DNA from: RGIG7378 sp964500525
GTDB taxonomy: Bacteria > Bacillota > Clostridia > RGIG7378
Length of the DNA stretch: 22,868 bases
Direction of reading: 5' to 3'
Assembly (NCBI GenBank): GCA_964500525.1
Contig: CAZCOE010000025.1
Location: 1-22,868, forward strand
The notes beneath the pieces were generated by a model. That model did not search any database. It saw nothing but the letters and a program-made list of their open reading frames with translations, and had not been told where the DNA came from. This document shows positions 14,670 through 22,422 of this stretch, one piece after another. The translations under genes were made by a program, and so were the position numbers. Each line of letters starts with the position of its first letter. The stretch's first letter is position 1.

Positions 14670-14966
14670 TCAAAGCCCCTCACGGATTTTGGCAAAGGCT
14701 TCATCAATGGGCAATCCTTCGCCTGATTGCGCCTGGTTGCAGCCGGTTTCCATAACTGCATTAAACTGCTCATCAGTCAGGTCGTCTCTGGCAGGCAATT
14801 TCGGTACAGTAAGGGAATACGGAACGCCCCCGGTCATAATGATTTGTCTGTACAGAGTATCAATCAGAACCGAAACAGGCAGTCCAATCCTGGCCAGAAC
14901 TTCCTCAGCCTGTCGTTTGATTTCCGGCTGGACACGAGCTGTTACATTTGCGCTTTTTGTCGCCAT
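14670..14966 (-). CDS. RelB/DinJ-family antitoxin
   Basis: First gene of the pair, 98 aa. The N-terminal ribbon-helix-helix (ATKSANVTARVQPEIKRQAE, then LARIGLPVSVLIDTLYRQI) is typical of RelB/DinJ antitoxins, which bind their own promoter. The C-terminal part, with the acidic DDLTDEQFNAVMETG, should wrap the toxin. The start at 14966 is chosen for AGG 8 nt upstream; ATG at 14972 is too close to that site, and a longer frame to 15047 would run through a terminator. Toxin and antitoxin are adjacent, with antitoxin first, the usual order. Confidence 0.87.
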   Translation of the reverse strand: MATKSANVTARVQPEIKRQAEEVLARIGLPVSVLIDTLYRQIIMTGGVPYSLTVPKLPARDDLTDEQFNAVMETGCNQAQSGEGLPIDEAFAKIREGL

Positions 14967-14990
14967 CGTCATCACCTGCCTTTCTGCTCT

Positions 14991-15020
14991 TGATATATCA
15001 TATTGTATAGCTAATTGCAA
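14991..15020 (-). promoter_or_regulatory. Likely promoter/operator of the toxin-antitoxin pair
   Basis: On the minus strand TTGCAA (15020-15015) and TATATC (14997-14992) are 17 nt apart. The -10 region coincides with a perfect 10-bp palindrome TGATATATCA (14991-15000), a good position for autorepression by the ribbon-helix-helix antitoxin. The -10 match is only moderate. Confidence 0.4.
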
Positions 15021-15034
15021 TACATTATTCATTG

Positions 15035-15067
15035 AAAAAAACAACATAGCCGTTTTTACGACTATGT
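15035..15067 (-). terminator. Rho-independent terminator upstream of the antitoxin gene
   Basis: Read on the minus strand: ACATAGTCG, loop TAAAAA, CGGCTATGT (one G-U pair), then TG and seven T. It would stop transcripts coming from the ABC operon before they enter the toxin-antitoxin pair, replacing the terminator that the insertion displaced. Confidence 0.7.
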
Positions 15068-15109
15068 CGCTTTTCAGAGATTACTAAATAATTAAGTTGC
15101 ACCGCCTTT

Positions 15110-15184
15110 GCAGGTCGCTTTGTTATAGGTGACAAATTGATTAGCCCAGGAGTGCTCTGTCGTTGGAGAACTCGGTGCCGCTGG
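15110..15184. repeat. Direct repeat, right copy (matches 14272-14345)
   Basis: This is the native copy, encoding the last 13 codons and stop of the ABC ATPase gene plus downstream sequence up to the hairpin arm. The complementary hairpin arm is missing here, because the inserted pair separates them. The toxin-antitoxin pair lies between this and the left copy. Confidence 0.92.
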
Positions 15185-15935
15185 CCTTGGAGAACTGCTC
15201 CAGCAGCATCTCCACAGTGAGGTTTTTCTTTTCCTCGCCGCTGACATCGAAGATGATACGACCGCCGTTCATCATGATGAGACGATTGCCGTGGGCAATA
15301 GCGTCCCTCATGTTGTGGGTAATCATAATTGTTGTCAGGTTCCCCTCGGATACGAACATGTCCGTAAGGAAGAGAACCTTATCAGCGGTTTTCGGGTCCA
15401 GGGCAGCAGTATGCTCGTCCAGCAACAGCAGCTCCGGCTTGTTCATAGTGGCCATGAGCAGTGTTACTGCCTGGCGCTGACCTCCTGAAAGCAATCCCAC
15501 ACGGGTGGTAAGTCTTGTCTCCAGGCCAAGCTCCAGCTCCCGGAGCATTTCCTTGTACTCCTGACGCTCTGCCTTGGTGATAGCCCAGTGGAGGGTGCGG
15601 CGCTTGCCCCGGCGATAGGCCAGAGACAGGTTTTCTTCCAGCTGCATATTGGCTGCGGTGCCCATCATGGGATCCTGGAATACCCGTCCCAGGAAGGCGG
15701 CACGCTTGTACTCCTTCATGTGGGTAATGTCCTTGCCGTCGATAATTATCTGGCCCTGATCAGGAGCAAATACACCGGCGATCACATTGAGCATGGTGCT
15801 CTTGCCTGCACCGTTGCTTCCGATAACGGTTACAAAGTCACCGTCATTGAGGGTCAGGCTAATGTTGTCCAGGGCTAACTTTTCATTGACCGTTCCGGGG
15901 AAGAAGGTCTTGGAAATATTCTTAAGTTCAAGCAT
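15141..15935 (-). CDS. ABC transporter ATP-binding protein (TrpZ-like)
   Basis: ATPase of a three-gene importer, 264 aa. Walker A GSNGAGKST at 39-47, Q-loop in FQDPMMGTA, signature LLSGGQRQA, Walker B LLLLDEHTAALD and switch His in ITHNMRDA are all present, so it should be active. The insertion MNLQLEENLSLAYRRGK-like region after the Q-loop is typical of this subfamily, which serves permeases related to branched-chain/simple sugar types. The start at 15935 has GGGAGG 8 nt upstream and overlaps the permease stop by 8 bp; the longer frame to 16013 lies inside the permease gene. Its last 13 residues are the ones shared with the toxin. Confidence 0.93.
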   Translation of the reverse strand: MLELKNISKTFFPGTVNEKLALDNISLTLNDGDFVTVIGSNGAGKSTMLNVIAGVFAPDQGQIIIDGKDITHMKEYKRAAFLGRVFQDPMMGTAANMQLEENLSLAYRRGKRRTLHWAITKAERQEYKEMLRELELGLETRLTTRVGLLSGGQRQAVTLLMATMNKPELLLLDEHTAALDPKTADKVLFLTDMFVSEGNLTTIMITHNMRDAIAHGNRLIMMNGGRIIFDVSGEEKKNLTVEMLLEQFSKASGTEFSNDRALLG

Positions 15936-16827
15936 TTGAATTTCCTCCCTTCTTTGCCGCCTTGGAGAAGTACTTTTCTTTCCAATATGGAACTGCCAGG
16001 AAAATGGCCACAACCACAGCAGAGAGCATCTTGAGCAGGTCTGTGTCCAGGCCGAGCCAGATAACTGTCTGGTATACGATGTAGTATATAATTCCGCCGC
16101 CTACCACACTTGCCAGCTTAAAGGCGAAGTTGTTGGTCAGTTTTCCAAACAGAGCCTCGCCGATAATAACTGCAGCCAGACCGATAACAATGGCGCCCCG
16201 GCCCATGTTAATATCCGCGAACCCCTGATACTGGCACAGCAGTGCGCCGGAAAGGGCTACAATGCCGTTGGATATCATCAGGCAAATGATTTTGCTCCTG
16301 TTGGTGTTAATACCCTGGGCGTGGCTCATGTTGATGTTGCAGCCTGTGGCACGGAGGGAACAGCCCAATTCTGTGCCGAAAAACCAATACAGCAGTGCAA
16401 TCAGAACAAGTACTATACCTGCCAAGATTATAATGGAGGCAAGCCTGTCCAACTGGGTAATAACAACGTGGTACGTGCGGGAACTGAGCCCCTGGTTTGC
16501 CTTACCCAATATCTTGAGGTTCACGGACCACAGCATCAGCTGGGTCAGGATACCTGCCAGAATGGGAGGAATGCCCAGAGCAGTGTGGAACAGTCCGGTA
16601 ACAAGACCGGTAAGCATACCGGCCACAATTGCGGCAAGCATCGCCAGCCACACGTTGACGCCGTTGACAACCAACATGGTACATACAGCAGCGCCTGTGC
16701 AGATGGATCCGTCCACGGTCAAGTCGGCCATATCCAGCAGCTTATATGTAATGTAGACGCCGATGGCCATTATGCCCCAGATAATACCTTGAGCAACGGC
16801 ACCCGGCAGTGAATTAAAATAGCTCAT
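15928..16827 (-). CDS. ABC transporter permease (TrpY-like)
   Basis: Integral membrane subunit of 299 aa with about eight hydrophobic segments, for example IIWGIMAIGVYITYKLL near the start and IIILAGIVLVLIALLYWF mid-protein. The N-terminal DMADLTVDGSICTGAA and central LRATGCNINMSHAQGIN are typical of the BPL-type permeases that accompany PF04392 binding proteins. Substrate not determined; relatives in Firmicutes include the TrpXYZ tryptophan system. The start at 16827 follows GAGAG. The gene begins 17 bp after the lipoprotein gene ends and overlaps the ATPase. Confidence 0.92.
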   Translation of the reverse strand: MSYFNSLPGAVAQGIIWGIMAIGVYITYKLLDMADLTVDGSICTGAAVCTMLVVNGVNVWLAMLAAIVAGMLTGLVTGLFHTALGIPPILAGILTQLMLWSVNLKILGKANQGLSSRTYHVVITQLDRLASIIILAGIVLVLIALLYWFFGTELGCSLRATGCNINMSHAQGINTNRSKIICLMISNGIVALSGALLCQYQGFADINMGRGAIVIGLAAVIIGEALFGKLTNNFAFKLASVVGGGIIYYIVYQTVIWLGLDTDLLKMLSAVVVAIFLAVPYWKEKYFSKAAKKGGNSNA

Positions 16828-16844
16828 CTATTTCTCTCAAGTAA

Positions 16845-17810
16845 TCAGTCAAGTGGTTTGTAGCCTTCGGGAACTGTGATTCCCAGAGCCTCACAGATTT
16901 CCTTGTTGTACATCTTTTCAGGGTTGGAGTCATACTGAATGGGCATCTTGGAAATGTCCTCTTTTCCTTCCAGAATGTCAGCTGCCATCTCGCCGGTCTT
17001 GTAACCTATCTCGTAGTAGCTGATTGAGAGAGTGAATGTACCGCAGCCCTTGCAAATGCCAGCCTCACCGGCAAAAACGGGAACCTTCTTGGGCAGGCAG
17101 ATGTTGTTGATAGTCTCTGTGCAGGAGGCAGCAGTGTTGTCTGTGGGGATATAAATAACATCGCTCTCTGCGGCGGCATTCTCTGTAAACAGGGCAACGT
17201 CGTTGGAGTCGGCGAAGGCATATTCCTTAACAGTCAGGCCCTTGCTCTCCAGATATTCCTTGACAACCTTCACCTGATATTTGGAGTTGGGCTCAGCGGA
17301 ACAGTAGAGGAGACCAATGTTCTTTGCATCGGGGAACAGGTCGATAATCATCTGTGCCTGGTCATTCAGAGGGGCCAGATCGGAGGTTCCGGAAATGTTG
17401 GAGCCCACAACACCGTTGAAGTTATCTATGTTGAGAGCAACGCCATACTCTGTAACTGATGTGCCCAGAATCGGGATTGTGGTAGTGGCAGAGGAACAAG
17501 CCTGAAGTGCAGAAGTTGTATTTGCCAGAATCAGATCCACGTTTTTGGACACAAAGTTGTTTGCAATAGTGGGACAGGTATTGGGATCGCCGGCAGCATT
17601 CTGATAATCGAATGTGACATTCTCTTCGCCAAGTCTGTCGATAATGGCTTGCTTAAAGCCTTCAGTTGCCTGATCCAGGGCGTCGTGGGTAACCAGCTGC
17701 AAAATGCCGATGTTATAGCCCTTTTTGCTGCAGGAAGTGGCAGCCAGTGCGGTAGTGGCCAAAATAGCCATGACCAGTACCAGAGATAAAATCTTGCGTA
17801 GGTTTTTCAT
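16845..17810 (-). CDS. ABC transporter substrate-binding lipoprotein (TrpX-like)
   Basis: Extracellular binding protein of the importer, 321 aa. A lipoprotein signal peptide (MKNLRKILSLVLVMAILATT) ends at a lipobox-like ATSC with Cys27, which would be lipidated. The mature part has the two-lobe fold of the PF04392 family (NIGILQLVTHDALDQATEGF; NTTSALQACSSATTTIPILGT; YIPTDNTAASC; FAGEAGICKGCGTF). Relatives in Firmicutes are tryptophan or other aromatic compound binders (TrpX), but many are uncharacterised. I saw no T-box in the 130-bp leader region, so tryptophan is only a hypothesis. AAGGAGA lies 8 nt before the ATG. First gene of the operon. Confidence 0.93.
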   Translation of the reverse strand: MKNLRKILSLVLVMAILATTALAATSCSKKGYNIGILQLVTHDALDQATEGFKQAIIDRLGEENVTFDYQNAAGDPNTCPTIANNFVSKNVDLILANTTSALQACSSATTTIPILGTSVTEYGVALNIDNFNGVVGSNISGTSDLAPLNDQAQMIIDLFPDAKNIGLLYCSAEPNSKYQVKVVKEYLESKGLTVKEYAFADSNDVALFTENAAAESDVIYIPTDNTAASCTETINNICLPKKVPVFAGEAGICKGCGTFTLSISYYEIGYKTGEMAADILEGKEDISKMPIQYDSNPEKMYNKEICEALGITVPEGYKPLD

Positions 17811-17842
17811 GTTTGGTTCTCCTTTAGTTACTACTTATTAAT

Positions 17843-17886
17843 AAATAAGATTGTCTTATTTCACATCTAAATAGGGTATTTGTCAA
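17843..17886 (-). promoter_or_regulatory. Promoter and overlapping palindrome of the ABC importer operon
   Basis: On the minus strand, TTGACA (17886-17881) and TGAAAT (17863-17858) are 17 nt apart. A palindrome (AAATAAG at 17843-17849, loop ATTGT, CTTATTT at 17855-17861) overlaps the -10 box and start site, as expected for a repressor site. The divergent tRNA promoter begins at 17949. Confidence 0.55.
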
Positions 17887-17948
17887 TATGGGAAGGGAGT
17901 TTTGATAAAAATCGAGAAAAAAACCTCTTTTGACTGCCCAATACCGAG

Positions 17949-17977
17949 TTGACAGTGGAAAAATGCTGTGTTAATAT
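17949..17977 (+). promoter_or_regulatory. Promoter of tRNA-Leu
   Basis: Perfect TTGACA at 17949-17954 and TAATAT at 17972-17977 with 17-nt spacing, 19 bp before the mature tRNA 5' end. Confidence 0.8.
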
Positions 17978-17996
17978 GAGTTCCGCTAAATCGATT

Positions 17997-18084
17997 GCAG
18001 TCGTGGCGGAATTGGCAGACGCGCTAGTTTCAGGTACTAGTTTGTGTAACGCAGGTGGGGGTTCAAGTCCCCCCGACTGCACCA
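17997..18084 (+). tRNA. tRNA-Leu (anticodon CAG)
   Basis: Class II tRNA of 88 nt with encoded CCA. The acceptor stem GCAGTCG pairs with CGACTGC (18074-18080), followed by A and CCA. The anticodon stem-loop is CTAGT-TTCAGGT-ACTAG, giving anticodon CAG, which reads CUG. A long variable arm and the T-loop GGTTCAAGTCC are present. It reads CUG, heavily used in the metG-rsmA genes here. It has its own promoter and terminator. Confidence 0.96.
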
Positions 18085-18085
18085 G

Positions 18086-18117
18086 AAATCCAAGTCTTCG
18101 GACTTGGATTTTACTTT
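18086..18117 (+). terminator. Terminator of tRNA-Leu
   Basis: Perfect 11-bp stem (AAATCCAAGTC at 18086-18096 with GACTTGGATTT at 18101-18111) closed by a stable TTCG tetraloop and followed by T-rich sequence, directly after the CCA end. Confidence 0.88.
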
Positions 18118-18123
18118 GTACTG

Positions 18124-18238
18124 AAGAAAAGACCATGGGAGCGTAGAGACCAGAGTTTTTCACTCTTCACTGATATAGTCGAGCAAAGGAACGTGGAGAC
18201 CAGAACTCTTCACTCTTAACTTTTAACTCTTCACTGAA
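18124..18238 (+). repeat. Interspersed TTCACT-rich repeat, copy A (two internal units)
   Basis: Two similar units in tandem: GACCATGGGAGCGTAGAGAC followed by CAGAGTTTTTCACTCTTCAC, then ATAGTCGAGCAAAGGAACG followed by GACCAGAACTCTTCACTC and TTTTAACTCTTCACTG. The second unit matches the repeat at 19190-19279. It ends just before the ribosome site of the EamA transporter gene. Confidence 0.82.
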
Positions 18239-18259
18239 AAAGACGGGGGTGCGGAGAGA

Positions 18260-19135
18260 ATGAAAAAGTCTATTTTGTACGCGCTCTTAGCCGCTATATT
18301 TTATGCCATAAATACGCCGCTGTCTAAGTTGCTGCTGGGCCATATCCCGCCCACCTTTATGGCCGCGTTTCTCTACCTTGGAGCAGGATTGGGTGTTGGC
18401 ATCATGTACCTTTTCCATTGGAAGAATGAGAAACCGGCGGAGCGCCTGACAAGAAGGGATCTGCCCTATACCCTGGGTATGATTGCACTGGACATCCTGG
18501 CACCTATTTTCCTGATGCTTGGCATCGCAGGGGGAAACGCTGCCAACGCCTCGTTGTTGGGAAACTTTGAAATCGTCTCCACCGCGCTCATCGCCCTGCT
18601 GGTCTTTCACGAGACCGTCAGCCGGCGGCTCTGGGTTGCCATAGCCCTGATTTCCTTGTCCAGCATGATCCTGTCTTTTGAGGGAACAGACAGTTTTCAG
18701 TTCTCCTATGGCTCGCTGTTCGTTCTGTTGGCTGCCGCCTGTTGGGGACTGGAAAACAACTGCACCCGCAGTATTTCCGATAAAAGCACCTATGAAATCG
18801 TGGTGTTGAAGGGGGCTTTTTCCGGAGGAGGGTCTTTCCTGATAGCCCTGCTGATGCGGGAGAAGCTCCCCGCCATTCGCTATGTTCTGGCGGCAATGCT
18901 TCTGGGATTTGTGGCGTATGGTCTGAGCATCTTTTTCTATATCCGTGCCCAGCGCAGCCTTGGGGCGGCAAAGACCAGCGCGTATTACGCCATCGCACCA
19001 TTTGTGGGGGCATTTCTCTCCTTTGTCCTGATTGATGAATCGCTGACGGTCTCTTATGTAATCGCCCTTTTGATCATGGTGGTGGGGACTTGGTTTGTGG
19101 TTATGGACACGCTTGCGAAGAATCACACCCAATGA
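18260..19135 (+). CDS. EamA/DMT-family transporter
   Basis: Inner-membrane drug/metabolite transporter of 291 aa with ten hydrophobic segments in two EamA halves (about 1-140 and 150-285). Typical features: start MKKSILYALLAAIFYAINTP, GNAANASLLGNFEIVSTAL at the end of the first half, and GAAKTSAYYAIAPFVGAFLS in the second half. Members export amino acids, nucleosides or other metabolites; the substrate here cannot be told. GGAG stands just before the ATG. Copies of an interspersed repeat flank the gene in the same orientation on both sides. Codon use (for example CGCGCTC, GCCGCC runs) looks GC-richer than in neighbours, suggesting recent acquisition. Confidence 0.92.
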   Translation: MKKSILYALLAAIFYAINTPLSKLLLGHIPPTFMAAFLYLGAGLGVGIMYLFHWKNEKPAERLTRRDLPYTLGMIALDILAPIFLMLGIAGGNAANASLLGNFEIVSTALIALLVFHETVSRRLWVAIALISLSSMILSFEGTDSFQFSYGSLFVLLAAACWGLENNCTRSISDKSTYEIVVLKGAFSGGGSFLIALLMREKLPAIRYVLAAMLLGFVAYGLSIFFYIRAQRSLGAAKTSAYYAIAPFVGAFLSFVLIDESLTVSYVIALLIMVVGTWFVVMDTLAKNHTQ

Positions 19136-19189
19136 TGCTGTGCTGCGGGAAACGGGATTTCTAAAAGGAGCAGAGGAAACACAACTCAT

Positions 19190-19279
19190 ACTCTTCACTC
19201 TTCACTGAATATAGTCGAGCATAGGAACGTGGGGGCCAGAGTTTTTCACTCATCACTCTACACTCTTCACTATATAATA
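19190..19279 (+). repeat. Interspersed TTCACT-rich repeat, copy B
   Basis: Matches copy A: ACTCTTCACTCTTCACTG, ATATAGTCGAGCATAGGAAC, GTGGGGGCCAGAGTTTTTC, then CACTCATCACTCTACACTC. The core of about 38 bp differs from copy A at about four positions plus one indel. A TATAAT at 19273-19278 within its end may serve as the -10 box of the next gene. Confidence 0.82.
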
Positions 19280-19347
19280 GAGGGTGCTTGCCCATGTTGA
19301 TATCTTCCAGTATCATAGATTTGCGCAGAAGAAAGGAGACCGGAGTT

Positions 19348-19980
19348 ATGCCATTTGATTTCAAGAAGGAATACAAGGAGTTCTACTTGCCCAAGGACAA
19401 GCCCGGCATTGTTACCGTTCCCAGTATGAATTATATAGGTGTTCGGGGACAGGGAGACCCAAACGCAGAGGATGGAGAGTACAAGCAGTCCATCGGCCTG
19501 CTCTATGGCATTGCCTTTACCATCAAGATGTGCAGCAAGGCCGATCACCGGATCGAGGGATACTTCGACTATGTGGTTCCGCCTCTTGAGGGCTTTTGGT
19601 GGCAGGATGGCGTGGAGGGCATTGACTATAGCCACAAGGATAACTTCAAATGGATATCGGCAATGCGGCTTCCGGATTTTGTCACAGAGGAGGATTTCCA
19701 ATGGGCGGTGGAGGAGGCCACCAGGAAGAAAAAAATCGACTTTTCCAAGGTTCAGTTCCTGACCTATGACGAGGGAGAATGCGTTCAGTGTATGCACATT
19801 GGCTCCTATGACAACGAACCTGCCACAATCGCACTTATGCACCAATATATGGAGAGCCGTGGGTACACTCTGGACATTACGGACAAGCGGCTGCACCACG
19901 AAATCTATCTCAGCGACCCCAGGAGGGTGGCTCCCGATAAGCTGAGAACTGTGGTCCGGCATCCCATAAGGAAGGCATAG
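19348..19980 (+). CDS. GyrI-like small-molecule-binding domain protein
   Basis: Stand-alone GyrI/AraC effector-binding-like protein of 210 aa, of the group with the pattern YLPKDKPGIVTVPSMNYIGV and VRGQGDPN near the start, YFDYVVPPLEGFWW in the middle and HEIYLSDPRRVAPDKLRTV at the end. Such proteins bind or hydrolyse small compounds, and some help with drug resistance; the ligand is unknown. The start at 19348 follows AAAGGAG; an upstream in-frame ATG at 19288 would add 20 residues with no site. Cytoplasmic. It lies 3' of an EamA exporter but with a repeat between them, so they are not obviously one operon. Confidence 0.88.
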   Translation: MPFDFKKEYKEFYLPKDKPGIVTVPSMNYIGVRGQGDPNAEDGEYKQSIGLLYGIAFTIKMCSKADHRIEGYFDYVVPPLEGFWWQDGVEGIDYSHKDNFKWISAMRLPDFVTEEDFQWAVEEATRKKKIDFSKVQFLTYDEGECVQCMHIGSYDNEPATIALMHQYMESRGYTLDITDKRLHHEIYLSDPRRVAPDKLRTVVRHPIRKA

Positions 19981-20349
19981 ACTATTCCCCAGGGTTATGC
20001 TGGAAGATTTGGAACAAAAAACCGAAAGTAAAACTTATTCATCCCTTTGAAAAATGAGCGGATACATGTTATTATATGTCATAAATTGGTGAATTATACT
20101 GTAATGCGTTGTATTGCGTTTTTGTGCACCGGATTAACGGTTTCAGATCCGGACATGAAAATAGACATCCGATGCTGTTTATGGGTTTGATTTGCTGTAC
20201 AAAACATAACAGGACCTGCCATGTTTGCCATACATCCCGTTTCCAGGGTGCAGGACACAACAACCATTACAATTCATATTCATCGGGCGCCCTGTACAAC
20301 GGGGCACTCCTCTATGGTTTGCTGAAAATGATTTCTATGGGAAGCTGTG
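19981..20349 (+). promoter_or_regulatory. Intergenic region with promoter for the cyclic-di-GMP signalling operon
   Basis: About 370 bp without a convincing gene. TTGAAA at 20047-20052 and TATTAT at 20070-20075 with 17-nt spacing form a good promoter, leaving a leader of about 270 nt before the next start. That long leader could contain a regulatory RNA, but I recognised no known riboswitch; the GEMM class that senses cyclic-di-GMP was looked for and not found. Confidence 0.55.
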
Positions 20350-22422
20350 ATGAGTATTAAACGGGAAAGTGCCAAAAAACAGAAAATATTGATTGTAGAC
20401 GATTCTGAGATGAACCGCTCTATCTTGGCGGATATGCTGGGGGACGAGTACGATATTATCGAGGCTGAGGATGGCGCCGCTGCCCTGGTCGCCATACAGA
20501 AGTCCGTGCTGGATCTCTCTCTGGTACTGCTGGATGTGGTGATGCCTCGGGTGGACGGATTCGAGGTCCTGACTGTCATGAACCAGAAGCATTGGATTGA
20601 GAACATTCCCGTCATCATGATTTCTGCTGAAAGTGGTTCTTCCCATGTTAAGAGAGCCTATGAAATGGGAGTCACGGACTTTATCGCCAGACCCTTCGAT
20701 ACATTGATTGTCCGCCGTCGTGTAGTCAATACCCTTTTGCTGTATGCTAAGCAAAAGAAGCTCCTGGACATGCTCACCGATCAGATTCATGAGAAGGAAC
20801 GCCACAGCAGCATGATGGTTGACATTCTGAGCCATATTGTGGAGTTCCGTAATGGCGAGAGCAGCCAGCATATTGTACGTGTCCGCACCCTGACTGAGGT
20901 GTTCCTGCGGCAGCTGCAGAGGAAGACCGACCGGTATCAACTCACTCCGGATGACATTTCTCTTATCTGCACCGCTTCTTCCCTTCACGACATCGGCAAG
21001 ATTGCTATCAACGAGAAGATTCTTAACAAGCCCGGCAGGCTGACACCGGAAGAATTCGAAGTAATGAAAACACATACCTTGATAGGCGGCAAGATGCTTA
21101 AGAATCTCCCTGCCTATGAGGACGAGCCCCTGATTAAAATCGCCTATGAGATCTGCCGTTGGCATCACGAACGCTATGACGGCAGGGGATATCCTGACGG
21201 GCTGGTAGGTGACAATATTCCCATTTCCGCACAGATTGTGGCCCTGGCCGACGTTTACGACGCCCTGACCAGTGAACGTTGCTACAAGAAGGCATATAGC
21301 CACGAGGCCTCGGTTCAGATGATTCTGGACGGCCAGTGCGGTACTTTCAATCCGCTGCTGATGGACTGCCTGCGGGACGTAGCTCCAAATCTGGAGGAGG
21401 AGTTGACAAATGTGGCAGCCCAGGCATATCGACCTGACCTAGTCCTACAGAAGGCTCTGGGCGTGTCGGACAGGTCCCTGCGGCTTCTGGACCATGAGAG
21501 GATAAAATACAATTTCTTCGCTGCTATGACCGAGGAGATTCAGTTTGAGTATACAGTGACGCCGGATATGATGGTCCTGTCCAGTTGGGGAGCCAAAAAA
21601 CTGGGTCTGGAGGAGGTAATTCTCAAGCCCTGGCAAAATGAAAAAGTACTCCAGGTTTTCGGAGAGGAAGCCCACCGTGAAATCTCAAAGATGCTGAGAT
21701 CCACCACTCCGGAAAATCCTGTGATTAACTACCAGTGCCTGCTGCAATACAGCGGTGAGTCTCGCTGGCACCGATTCATCGCCCGGGCCATTTGGTCCGA
21801 GGATGATCCTACGGTATACACCGGCTCCATCGGAAAGTTTATGGATATCCACGATTCCCAGATGGAGCTGAACAGTCTGAAGATACAGGCCTCCCACGAC
21901 ACATTGACCGGACTTCTGAACCGGGCCTATGCCAAGACCCAGATTCAAGCCAAGATCAATCGGAATCCAAATGCATCCTATATTATGGCCATCGTGGACA
22001 TTGACGACTTTAAGGGCATCAACGACAGTTACGGACACATGTTCGGAGATCGGGTACTTAAGAACCTGGCGGACAGGCTGCTCAAGAGCGTTTCTCATGA
22101 TGACGTAGTGGCCCGGGTAGGCGGCGAGGAGTTCCTGCTGTTCATGGAGGACAGAGAAGATGTGGAACAGGCAGTCGGCCGCGTATTTGATGCGGTCACC
22201 GGGAATTATGAGGGCTGTTTCCTTTCAGTCAGCATAGGTGTGGCCAGTACCAAAATAGTTGGTAAGGAATACGACAGGCTGTACCACGCTGCGGACCAGG
22301 CCCTCTATTCGGCAAAGGGAGCGGGACGCCGGCAGTTCTGTTTCTATGATGAATCCATTAGCAAGACCCTATCTGATGTTTCACTTATGGACAACCAGGA
22401 GGAAGGAGATAATAACAAATGA
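20350..22422 (+). CDS. Response regulator with REC, HD-GYP, PAS-like and GGDEF domains (bifunctional c-di-GMP signalling)
   Basis: A cytoplasmic signalling protein of 690 aa. Order: REC (about 12-130) with phospho-acceptor Asp62 in LLDVVMP; the usual Lys of the KPF motif is Arg (ARPFD, about 113-117). HD-GYP phosphodiesterase (about 150-355) with HD at 213-214 and the signature HHERYDGRGYP at 272-282, so it looks active. A PAS-like segment (about 390-510) follows, then a GGDEF diguanylate cyclase (about 515-675) with active GGEEF at 591-595 and no RxxD inhibitory site (SHDD instead). It probably makes and degrades cyclic-di-GMP under phospho-control. ATG at 20350 is chosen over the adjacent GTG at 20347; the ribosome site is weak. 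The HPt gene overlaps its stop. Confidence 0.93.
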   Translation: MSIKRESAKKQKILIVDDSEMNRSILADMLGDEYDIIEAEDGAAALVAIQKSVLDLSLVLLDVVMPRVDGFEVLTVMNQKHWIENIPVIMISAESGSSHVKRAYEMGVTDFIARPFDTLIVRRRVVNTLLLYAKQKKLLDMLTDQIHEKERHSSMMVDILSHIVEFRNGESSQHIVRVRTLTEVFLRQLQRKTDRYQLTPDDISLICTASSLHDIGKIAINEKILNKPGRLTPEEFEVMKTHTLIGGKMLKNLPAYEDEPLIKIAYEICRWHHERYDGRGYPDGLVGDNIPISAQIVALADVYDALTSERCYKKAYSHEASVQMILDGQCGTFNPLLMDCLRDVAPNLEEELTNVAAQAYRPDLVLQKALGVSDRSLRLLDHERIKYNFFAAMTEEIQFEYTVTPDMMVLSSWGAKKLGLEEVILKPWQNEKVLQVFGEEAHREISKMLRSTTPENPVINYQCLLQYSGESRWHRFIARAIWSEDDPTVYTGSIGKFMDIHDSQMELNSLKIQASHDTLTGLLNRAYAKTQIQAKINRNPNASYIMAIVDIDDFKGINDSYGHMFGDRVLKNLADRLLKSVSHDDVVARVGGEEFLLFMEDREDVEQAVGRVFDAVTGNYEGCFLSVSIGVASTKIVGKEYDRLYHAADQALYSAKGAGRRQFCFYDESISKTLSDVSLMDNQEEGDNNK

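Noticed and set aside
15936..16013. N-terminal extension of the ABC ATPase
   Set aside because: Those codons lie inside the permease gene, and the internal ATG at 15935 has a strong ribosome site and aligns with the usual start of the family.
17997..18084. Suppressor tRNA that might read the amber codon at 3997
   Set aside because: The anticodon is CAG, which reads the leucine codon CUG and not UAG.
18124..18238. CRISPR array
   Set aside because: The TTCACT units are short, irregular and lack uniform spacers, and no cas gene is present.
18287..19198. 303-aa antisense frame opposite the EamA gene
   Set aside because: The plus-strand product is an unmistakable ten-segment transporter. The reverse frame is Gln/His/Gly-rich low-complexity shadow sequence.
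20076..20349. Riboswitch in the long leader of the cyclic-di-GMP operon
   Set aside because: I looked for the GEMM-I conserved elements and found none; any structure would need a covariance scan.
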